Notes under the pieces: generated by a model
Told to the model about the DNA's origin: nothing
Database searches by the model: none
The model's input: the letters and a program-made list of their open reading frames with translations, nothing else
Position numbers and translations under genes: made by a program
Origin: Microcaldota archaeon
Lineage (GTDB): Archaea; Micrarchaeota; Micrarchaeia; Micrarchaeales; CABMGC01
NCBI GenBank assembly: GCA_021851065.1
Contig: JAJZJQ010000008.1
Span: forward strand, 1 to 55,690
Length of the DNA stretch: 55,690 nt
Reading direction: 5' to 3'
In this document: positions 49,619 through 55,690 of the stretch, piece by piece
Numbering within the stretch: position 1 is the stretch's first letter
How the letters are laid out: every line of letters starts with the position of its first letter

Positions 49619-49972
49619 ATGGATGAGAACTCCATAGCCGTAATCATATTCATAATATTCTCAGTCTTTGTTCCTGCATCCATGATACTCACCTCCAAAA
49701 CCCTAAGGGGGCGTACTGAAAGGAATAAAGTACTGGATTCGCCATACGAGAGCGCAGAGACAACCATAGGGGAGAACACCAGCGTTATGAAAGAATACCT
49801 GCACTACTTCTCAATGTTCATAGCCTACGAGATACTTGTAGCCGTGCTTATAGTGTGGGCTCCAATTGCCAGGGTATTGCCGTTAAATACCAGCATAGCC
49901 ATCCTCTCCCTGCTTGGTGTGGGGATGGTGCTAGAGGCGTTTGTAATGCTGATAGCGAAGAAGAGGGATTGA
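49619..49972 (+). CDS. nuoA: Complex I subunit A (NuoA/FpoA-like)
   Basis: The 117-residue protein has three membrane helices and the loop DSPYESAETTIGENTSV, the counterpart of the conserved PYE(C/S)G segment. The second helix, YFSMFIAYEILVAVLIVWAP, keeps an acidic residue and the WAP end. It is the first gene of a nine-gene operon. NuoA helps join the quinone-binding arm to the membrane arm. The stop overlaps the NuoB start (TGATG). Confidence 0.85.
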   Translation: MDENSIAVIIFIIFSVFVPASMILTSKTLRGRTERNKVLDSPYESAETTIGENTSVMKEYLHYFSMFIAYEILVAVLIVWAPIARVLPLNTSIAILSLLGVGMVLEAFVMLIAKKRD

Positions 49973-50556
49973 TGCACATGGACGAAACCGTAGACCAGGA
50001 AAGCGCAGAATTCTCCAACGCGAAGCAGGAGATGGATCGTCTAGTGTACGACTCCCTCAAATCCAGGGAGGTAAAGCCGAACGCAATGTTTGCAAGGCTC
50101 TCCGACCTGACCAAATCAACTGGCACTGTAAAGAAAGTGGTAAACTGGTCGCGCACCAACTCGCTGTGGCCATTGCAGTTCGGCCTTGCGTGCTGCGCTG
50201 CAGAACTCATGGACTTCGGCTCGTCAAGGATAGATGCGGAGCGCAAAGGCTATCTCCTATTCCGTGGCACCCCAAGGCAATGCGATGTAATGGTGGTTGC
50301 CGGATGGGTTACCAAGTCAATGGTCCCAGAGGTAAAGAGGCTCTACGAGCAGATGAGCAAGCCCAGGTATGTTATCGCATACGGCGAATGCGCCACGTGC
50401 GGAGGCCCATGGTGGGAGAGTTATAACATAATGCAGGGCATAGACCAGGTGCTCAAGGTGGATGTATATGTGGCCGGCTGCCCTCCAAGGCCGGAGAACC
50501 TGTTTGCCGCTCTCATGAAGCTGCAGAAGAAGGTAGGTGGTGTGGTTGAAGGCTGA
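49972..50556 (+). CDS. nuoB: Complex I subunit B (NuoB), N2 cluster protein
   Basis: The 194-residue protein carries the N2 4Fe-4S cluster ligands: GLACCAAELMDFGSSR (adjacent Cys), YGECATCGGPWW and VYVAGCPPRPE. It passes electrons to quinone at the junction of the arms. The start is ATG 49972, overlapping the NuoA stop; an ATG two codons later is also possible. The N-terminal 55 residues are an unusual acidic/helical extension (DETVDQESAEFSNAKQEMD) before the conserved domain. Confidence 0.95.
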   Translation: MHMDETVDQESAEFSNAKQEMDRLVYDSLKSREVKPNAMFARLSDLTKSTGTVKKVVNWSRTNSLWPLQFGLACCAAELMDFGSSRIDAERKGYLLFRGTPRQCDVMVVAGWVTKSMVPEVKRLYEQMSKPRYVIAYGECATCGGPWWESYNIMQGIDQVLKVDVYVAGCPPRPENLFAALMKLQKKVGGVVEG

Positions 50557-50926
50557 GCGCGATTCACTTCCTGCAACTGTCGGGAAAATGGCCACCGAAG
50601 GCTACGATTATCTTGTCAAGATAACTGCTGTCGACTATGTAGACCACATCGACGTACTGTATGTGGTCAGGGATATCGCAGCCTCCAAAGACCAGATACT
50701 GGAAGTCGCGCTGGCCCCACAGGATCTGTGGGTGCCAACAATAATGAGCATACACCCATCTGCAGACTGGTACGAGCGCGAGCTCTCGGAAATGTTTGGC
50801 ATACGCATCGATGGAAGGAGCGCCCCGAGGCTATTCCTGGAGAAGTGGGACGGGGTGGATCCGCCTCTTAGGAAAAGCTTCAAATGGGATGTACCATACC
50901 GGACCAAGGAAACCGAATCCAAATGA
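50537..50926 (+). CDS. nuoC: Complex I subunit C (NuoC)
   Basis: The 129-residue protein matches the 30-kDa subunit: TAVDYVDHIDVLYVVRD, VPTIMSIHPSADWYERELSEMFGI, the family signature, and the RLFLEKWDGVDPPLRKSF end. It scaffolds NuoD in the peripheral arm. The start is GTG (50537 or 50540), inside the NuoB 3' end (20-base overlap), with AGGTAGG as the ribosome-binding site. It is separate from NuoD, not fused as in some bacteria. Confidence 0.92.
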   Translation: MVWLKAERDSLPATVGKMATEGYDYLVKITAVDYVDHIDVLYVVRDIAASKDQILEVALAPQDLWVPTIMSIHPSADWYERELSEMFGIRIDGRSAPRLFLEKWDGVDPPLRKSFKWDVPYRTKETESK

Positions 50927-52026
50927 TACGAATGGCAATAACAAGGATAAATGTAGGACCTATACACCCAAGCACACACGGGGTCGCAAGACTTGTCGTG
51001 GATGTTGATGGCGACACCATAGTAAACGTAGAGCCGCACGTAGGGTTCCTGCACCGTGGCGTAGAGAAGCTCACTGAGACGAGAATGTACATGCAGGCTC
51101 CGCCATACATGGAGAAGCTGGACTACTTCGCCCCAATGGCGTACAATGATGCTTATGTGGCTGCAGTTGAGGCAGCCATGGACATACAGCCAAGCGAGAA
51201 GGCAAAATATGTGCGCACCATCCTGCTTGAGCTGCAGAGACTGGCCAGCCACCTTGTAAGCATAGGCACCCTGTGCAACGATTTGGGGCAGATGTTTACG
51301 GGTTTTATGTGGGCGTTCAAGGATAGGGACATCATACTGGACCTTCTCCAGGAGGCCACAGGCTCGAGGATGTTTTATGTCAACATGCGCCTGGGCGGCC
51401 TGCACAGCGAGCTGCCTGCAGATTTCGAGGAGCATGCAATAACCACTATGAACTACATCGAGAAGCGCATAGGCGAGTATGAGTCCTACATAGAGAAGAA
51501 CACTGTATTCATGGAGAGGATGAAGGGTGTCGGAGTGCTTAGCTCAGAGGACGCAAAGGCCCTTGGGGTAACTGGGCCTGTGCTCAGGGCTTCCGGGATC
51601 AACTATGATGTCAGGAAGAATTCGCCGTACTACGCGTACAGCAAACTCTACTTCAATCCCAAGGTCATGCTCCAGGGGGACAACTTCTCGCGTTACAAGG
51701 TCAGGATGATGGAGATGAGGGAAAGCGCAAGGCTCGTGAAGGCAGCAATCAAGGCAATGCCAGACGGCGCTGCAACTGGCATGCCTGTGAAACTGCGCAG
51801 CCCCAATGCAGTAAACAAAGTATCGGTCGTTAGCAGGGAGGTGCCAAGGGGCGAATGCATGATGTATCTTGTCGCCGATCCGCAGAAGCCCTACAGGCTG
51901 TCAATAAGGTCGCCAAGCATGGTAAATCTGGCTGCGATAAGCCACATCGCCAAAGGCGCGAGGTTCGCAGACCTCTTCTCGATATTCGGCACACTTGACG
52001 TTGTGCTAGGTTGCGTGGATAGATAG
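50923..52026 (+). CDS. nuoD: Complex I subunit D (NuoD)
   Basis: The 367-residue protein is the 49-kDa subunit, related to hydrogenase large subunits and forming the quinone site with NuoB. Visible are VGPIHPSTHGVARLVVDVDGD, VGFLHRGVEKLTETR, QRLASHLVSIG, LGGLHSELP and PRGECMMYLVAD, with the C-terminal LDVVLGCVDR. No Ni-binding CxxC pairs are present, so it is not a hydrogenase. The ATG at 50923 overlaps the NuoC stop (ATGA). Confidence 0.95.
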   Translation: MIRMAITRINVGPIHPSTHGVARLVVDVDGDTIVNVEPHVGFLHRGVEKLTETRMYMQAPPYMEKLDYFAPMAYNDAYVAAVEAAMDIQPSEKAKYVRTILLELQRLASHLVSIGTLCNDLGQMFTGFMWAFKDRDIILDLLQEATGSRMFYVNMRLGGLHSELPADFEEHAITTMNYIEKRIGEYESYIEKNTVFMERMKGVGVLSSEDAKALGVTGPVLRASGINYDVRKNSPYYAYSKLYFNPKVMLQGDNFSRYKVRMMEMRESARLVKAAIKAMPDGAATGMPVKLRSPNAVNKVSVVSREVPRGECMMYLVADPQKPYRLSIRSPSMVNLAAISHIAKGARFADLFSIFGTLDVVLGCVDR

Positions 52027-52027
52027 C

Positions 52028-53044
52028 ATGCTTGCACAGGATCTCATAAACAACATAGTGAACATACAGTTCTGGCTCAGCTCTCCAAGCCTGCTCTACA
52101 ACATAATAGGCATAGTCCTGTATATCATAATAGTATTCATACTATTTTCTGTATTCGGCTACCTAATCGGATGGCTTGAGAGGAAGCTCATAGCAAGGGC
52201 GCAGTACAGGCACGGCCCAACCTATGTGGGGATGTGGGGCCTTTTGCAGAACATGGCAGACCTGATAAAGCTTCTCTCAAAGCAGGACATTGTGCCTGAG
52301 AAGGCAGACCGGGTGCTGTTCGCAATCTCGCTGCCTGCACTTCTTGCACTTTCAATCTTCATAATCCTGATAATACCATATTCGCCAAACCTCCAGGCCA
52401 CGAACCTTGGCCTTGGGATGCTGATCGTATTCGTAATAATCGCATTCACCCCGCTGCTTCTGTTCACTGCGGGGTTTTCCAGCGGCAACAAATTCGCAGC
52501 AATAAGCGCGCAGAGATCGGTTCTTGTCCTGCTCGGCTACGAGCTGCCAATGCTTATCTCCGTAGCGGCAGTGGCGCTTATAGGGGGCGGATATAGCCTG
52601 CAGGCCATAGTGTCTGCGCAGTCTGGCTACTACTATCTGCTGCTAATGCCGATAGGCTTTGTTGTGTTCTTCATAGCTCTGCTTGCTGAGTTCGAGCGCC
52701 CTCCGTTTGATCTGAGGGAGGCAGACTCTGAGTTAATAGCCGGCTGGCTTACTGATGTTAGCGCGCCATACTATGCACTGGCGCTATACCTTGATTATGC
52801 AAGGATGTTCCTTGGCAGCATCATAGTCTCCATACTCTTTCTTGGTGGCTGGCTAGGGCCTTCGTACCTGCCGCCGCTCGTGTGGCTTGTGGCAAAGGCC
52901 ATTGCAGTGTCTGTTCTTGTAATACTGATAAGGGCAACTGCGTTCAGGATGCGCGTTGACAGGGTGCTCAGGTTCGGGTGGCTATGGCTCGTACCGCTCT
53001 CATTAATAAATCTTGTAATGACATACATCATATTTGTGAAGTGA
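52028..53044 (+). CDS. nuoH: Complex I subunit H (NuoH)
   Basis: The 338-residue membrane protein has eight helices and the NuoH signatures GWLERKLIARAQYRHGPTYVG and LLAEFERPPFDLREADSELIAG, which line the quinone channel. The start ATG lies one base after the NuoD stop. Confidence 0.95.
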   Translation: MLAQDLINNIVNIQFWLSSPSLLYNIIGIVLYIIIVFILFSVFGYLIGWLERKLIARAQYRHGPTYVGMWGLLQNMADLIKLLSKQDIVPEKADRVLFAISLPALLALSIFIILIIPYSPNLQATNLGLGMLIVFVIIAFTPLLLFTAGFSSGNKFAAISAQRSVLVLLGYELPMLISVAAVALIGGGYSLQAIVSAQSGYYYLLLMPIGFVVFFIALLAEFERPPFDLREADSELIAGWLTDVSAPYYALALYLDYARMFLGSIIVSILFLGGWLGPSYLPPLVWLVAKAIAVSVLVILIRATAFRMRVDRVLRFGWLWLVPLSLINLVMTYIIFVK

Positions 53045-53048
53045 TTGG

Positions 53049-53411
53049 ATGATTGGGCCCATAGGCAAGACACTGAAGAACGCAGTACTCGAGAAGAGGT
53101 ACACCGTCGAGTTTCCCGAGCACAGGGAGTCGCTGCCCGACAGTTACCGGGGCAGGCTCAGGCTGGACATGGCGACATGCATAAGCTGCTCGGCATGCGC
53201 CATAATCTGCCCAAACAAGACCATAACCATGGTGAAGGTGCTGACTGACAGGGGCGACAAGGTCATGCCGCAGGTGGGGCACGAGCGCTGCCTATTCTGC
53301 GCCCTATGCGAGGAGGTGTGTCCTCCAAAGTGCCTAACTCTCACCAAGAATTACGATTATGAGGCCTATGACAAGAGGGAGCTGCTTACAAGGCCCGAGG
53401 AGCTCGAATAA
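53049..53411 (+). CDS. nuoI: Complex I subunit I (NuoI), two 4Fe-4S clusters
   Basis: The 120-residue ferredoxin-like subunit has both cluster motifs: CISCSACAIICP and CLFCALCEEVCP. It relays electrons toward NuoB. With no NuoE/F/G genes beside it, the electron donor is not known; ferredoxin or another small carrier could dock directly here, as proposed for other archaeal complexes. Confidence 0.94.
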   Translation: MIGPIGKTLKNAVLEKRYTVEFPEHRESLPDSYRGRLRLDMATCISCSACAIICPNKTITMVKVLTDRGDKVMPQVGHERCLFCALCEEVCPPKCLTLTKNYDYEAYDKRELLTRPEELE

Positions 53412-53412
53412 C

Positions 53413-53898
53413 ATGCAACTAGACGTGTATGCATTCATAGCCATATCTGCGGTTACGGTTGCAACCGCGCTATACGTATTCCTGGCTAAAAAAATCATGC
53501 ATGCCGTGGCGGCCCTTGCCAGCGTGTTCACAGGAAGTGCCGTAGTGTTCCTCATCCTGGGCCAGACACTTGTGGCGCTGCTGCAGATGCTTGTGTTCGT
53601 AGGTGGTCTATCGACATATCTTGTAGTTGCAGTTGCGTCAGAGGAGCGCAAGGCGATGCTAATCAGGCTGCCATATTTTGCCGCAGCAATGGTTCTCATA
53701 CTGATAACTCTCCTCATGCTTATGGGCAGTGCACCTACGGGTGCAGTAGGGGAAGACCATGGTGCATCGTTCCTCTCTTCAGCATCATCTGCTTTCCAGT
53801 CGCAGTATGCGGTCTTCTATATCATCGCTGCACTGCTTTTCGGAACAGTCATATCCGGCGTTTTTGTAATAAAGAAATTCTCGAGGTTACTGGTTTGA
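53413..53898 (+). CDS. nuoJ: Complex I subunit J (NuoJ)
   Basis: The 161-residue membrane protein has about five helices and the NuoJ pattern MHAVAALASVFTGSAVVFLILGQTLVALLQMLVFVGGLSTYLVVAV, with the GG hinge of helix 3. The ATG at 53413 follows the NuoI stop by one base; the longer open frame upstream overlaps NuoI and is not used. Its stop overlaps the NuoK start. Confidence 0.9.
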   Translation: MQLDVYAFIAISAVTVATALYVFLAKKIMHAVAALASVFTGSAVVFLILGQTLVALLQMLVFVGGLSTYLVVAVASEERKAMLIRLPYFAAAMVLILITLLMLMGSAPTGAVGEDHGASFLSSASSAFQSQYAVFYIIAALLFGTVISGVFVIKKFSRLLV

Positions 53899-54206
53899 TG
53901 ATACCAATCGAATATATCATGGCTCTTGGCGCTGCGCTCTTTGCAATAGGCATTGCGGGGATAGCTGCCGACAGGCATTTTGTGGTCATAATGCTCGGGA
54001 TCGAGCTTATGTTCGCAGCCAGCACGGTGCTGCTGATCGGGTTCTTTTCATGGAGGGATGCCGCTAGCCCTGACGCGGCGCTCATGCTGTTTGCCATATT
54101 CTCCGTAGCAGCCGCAGAGATAATAACGCTGATATCGTTCTACATATACATGAAGCACAACGGCATAGACTTCGACGTGTCCAAGCTGTCGAGGCTGAAG
54201 TGGTGA
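53898..54206 (+). CDS. nuoK: Complex I subunit K (NuoK)
   Basis: The 102-residue protein has three membrane helices and the two conserved Glu residues of the proton path: GIELMFAAST and AAAEIITLISFYIYM. The ATG at 53898 overlaps the NuoJ stop (TGATG), preferred over the TTG one codon earlier. Confidence 0.92.
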   Translation: MIPIEYIMALGAALFAIGIAGIAADRHFVVIMLGIELMFAASTVLLIGFFSWRDAASPDAALMLFAIFSVAAAEIITLISFYIYMKHNGIDFDVSKLSRLKW

Positions 54207-54210
54207 ATGC

Positions 54211-55690
54211 ATGATAGCCCTTATAGTGTTGCTGCCCCTAATCATCGCCGCAGTAGCGATAGCTCTGCTAAGGGGCCAAAAGGCAGCAAAATCCAAGTAC
54301 CTGGCCATAGCTGCAAGTGCAGTCTCCTTGGCGCTAATGCTTGCAGTGAGCCAGGGGCAGTGGTCAGCTACGTGGTTTGGCACAGGCAACCTTGAGATAG
54401 GGGTCTCCGTGTCGGTGACTCCGCTTAGCTATATCCTCCTTGCAGTGGTCCTTGGCATAGGGCTGCTCGTCTTCGTCTACTCTGCGGCATTCATGGACAG
54501 GCTCAGCGAACAGAGGAGGTACTACATAGAGATGCTCGTGTTCGAGGCCTCAATGGCTGCATTTGTTGTGAGCGGCAACTTCATACTGATGTTCATCGCC
54601 TGGGAGATGATGAGCATGACCAGCTATCTGCTCATAGGGTTCTGGAATGCAAGGGAACCTGCAAACAGGGCTGCAAGAAAGGCAATAACCATTGTCCTGA
54701 TCGGCGACGTTGCGTTCCTGGCCGCGATAGCGCTCTTGTGGAGCATATTTGGCACGCTGCAGTTCAGCCAAATCATACCTCTTCTCGCATCCGTAGCAGG
54801 CCCAAGGCTTTATGTGGCTACGCTGCTGCTTCTCATAGCCGTATTCACAAAATCTGCCCAGTTCCCGTTTCACGAATGGCTTATAGGAGCGATGGAAGGC
54901 CCAACGCCCGTATCTGCATACCTGCACTCTAGCACCATGGTGAAGGCAGGAGTGCTTATGGTGATACTCCTTTATCCTGTGTTCTCGGCTCCATCCGTAA
55001 GCCTCATAATAATGGTTTTCGGGGTAGTGACTGTTGTGGTGGCGTCACTTGCTGCAGCAAGGGAGATGCACGTAAAGAAGGTGATAGCCTATTCGACCGT
55101 CCAGGAGCTCTCGCTCATGCTCATAGCAATAAGCGCCGGGGCAGTTGTGGCAGGCATCTACTTCTTCCTAATACAGAGTTTCTACAAAGCCCTGCTATTC
55201 TTCATCTCCGGCGTTGCCATGAAATCTAGCGACAGCGAGCAGCTCGACAAGGAAGCAGGCATGCGCACTTCGCGCATGGCGTTTGTGTCGGCTCTCTTCG
55301 GGGCCCTCTCGCTGGCTGGCTTTATACCCTTTTCCGGCTTCTTCGCCAATGGCGCCATAATGACTTCGCTATCATCCAACCTTGTCCTATACGCTGTCCT
55401 ATCTGCGGTGGGGCTTCTCACCAGCTTCTACATCTTCAGATGGCTCTCATATCTGTCAAGAAGCACAAAGCGCAAGCCGCTGCAGGCAGGATATAGCTCG
55501 CAGCCTAATTCAATGCTCTATCCCGCCGCCGTTCTTGCCATAGCCACGATTGCAGCGTCTGCCTTGTTCTTCTACTTCCCAGGCATCCTTGGCAGCTCAG
55601 TCCAGTCCGGGCGTTACACGTTAACAATAAGAACTACTGACGCGGCACTTCTCATCGCACTATCCGCCATAGGTGCAATACTCGCATATG
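54211..55690 (+). CDS. nuoL: Complex I subunit L (NuoL), 3' end cut off by window
   Basis: The frame is open from the ATG at 54211 to the window end (493 codons). It is an antiporter-like subunit: about twelve helices are visible, with MFIAWEMMSMTSYLLIGFW (proton-channel Glu), AVFTKSAQFPFHEWL and GPTPVSAYLHSSTMVKAG, the signature of NuoL/M/N. Its position after NuoK and its length favour NuoL. A NuoM and NuoN are expected just beyond the window. Confidence 0.92.
   Translation, partial: MIALIVLLPLIIAAVAIALLRGQKAAKSKYLAIAASAVSLALMLAVSQGQWSATWFGTGNLEIGVSVSVTPLSYILLAVVLGIGLLVFVYSAAFMDRLSEQRRYYIEMLVFEASMAAFVVSGNFILMFIAWEMMSMTSYLLIGFWNAREPANRAARKAITIVLIGDVAFLAAIALLWSIFGTLQFSQIIPLLASVAGPRLYVATLLLLIAVFTKSAQFPFHEWLIGAMEGPTPVSAYLHSSTMVKAGVLMVILLYPVFSAPSVSLIIMVFGVVTVVVASLAAAREMHVKKVIAYSTVQELSLMLIAISAGAVVAGIYFFLIQSFYKALLFFISGVAMKSSDSEQLDKEAGMRTSRMAFVSALFGALSLAGFIPFSGFFANGAIMTSLSSNLVLYAVLSAVGLLTSFYIFRWLSYLSRSTKRKPLQAGYSSQPNSMLYPAAVLAIATIAASALFFYFPGILGSSVQSGRYTLTIRTTDAALLIALSAIGAILAY

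Noticed and set aside
1-55690. CRISPR array or cas genes
   Set aside because: I saw no regularly spaced direct repeats and no Cas protein; TnpB at 17690 is part of a transposon.

Overview
The window looks like a piece of a small archaeal genome, most probably a Micrarchaeota-like (ARMAN, DPANN) organism; the lineage is inferred from gene content and not from a tree. The archaeal signs are a primase large subunit, archease, a Y-family polymerase ending in a PIP box, a class I CCA-adding enzyme with three tRNA genes that do not encode CCA, AK6/Fap7, PAC2 and AMMECR1 proteins, an exosortase/archaeosortase-type enzyme, TATA boxes 25-35 bases before many (often leaderless) starts, and a 23S rRNA gene bracketed by a long processing stem. 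A near-complete citrate-cycle block plus a respiratory complex I is richer than in most DPANN genomes and fits Micrarchaeum-like lineages.

Layout. 1-8.4 kb: cell-surface region with two DUF2341 surface proteins in opposite orientation (one cut by the window edge, one of about 1640 residues), a small secreted protein, a DUF4870-like protein, RpiB and archease. 8.5-11.1 kb: archaeosortase-like enzyme overlapping a Nudix/uracil-DNA-glycosylase fusion, then tRNA-Ile. 11.2-16.5 kb: glycosyltransferase, AMMECR1, DNA polymerase IV, thioredoxin reductase, beta-CASP nuclease. 16.6-22.6 kb: two coupled unknown genes, an orphan TnpB element, endonuclease IV, an unknown gene, a HerA-like ATPase with a nuclease-like C-terminus, and a DUF192 protein. 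22.7-28.3 kb: two tiny genes, 6-phosphogluconate dehydrogenase with a Gfo/Idh oxidoreductase, a large secreted protein, a complete GGDEF protein and a helical protein. 28.4-31.5 kb: 23S rRNA on the minus strand, without 16S or 5S nearby. 31.6-35.3 kb: small proteins, an MFS transporter, PAC2 and an unusual tRNA-Leu. 35.4-42.8 kb: citrate synthase facing an operon PrpD / ComA-like / isocitrate dehydrogenase / malate:quinone oxidoreductase, then a second MFS transporter. 42.9-45.1 kb: an AT-rich accessory patch with a broken ORF, a VapBC-type toxin-antitoxin pair, a membrane-anchored protein, and tRNA-Ala with a copy of its 3' end about 1 kb away. 45.1-49.6 kb: CCA enzyme, AK6, an unknown protein, an atypical primase large subunit, a zinc-finger protein. 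49.6 kb to the end: complex I genes nuoA-B-C-D-H-I-J-K-L, the last one cut off.

How the genes may work together. Citrate synthase, PrpD, a ComA-like protein and isocitrate dehydrogenase could carry citrate to 2-oxoglutarate without a classical aconitase. Mqo would feed electrons to the quinone pool, and complex I (no NADH-module genes adjacent) would use the same pool. RpiB, 6-phosphogluconate dehydrogenase and perhaps the Gfo/Idh protein suggest part of an oxidative pentose phosphate route. Several genes concern nucleotide sanitation and DNA repair (Nudix-UDG, polymerase IV, endonuclease IV). The strongest candidates for new biology are the PrpD/ComA-like/IDH operon, the primase subunit without the iron-sulfur cysteines, the Nudix-UDG fusion, the HerA-nuclease fusion, and the odd D-loops of tRNA-Leu and tRNA-Ala.
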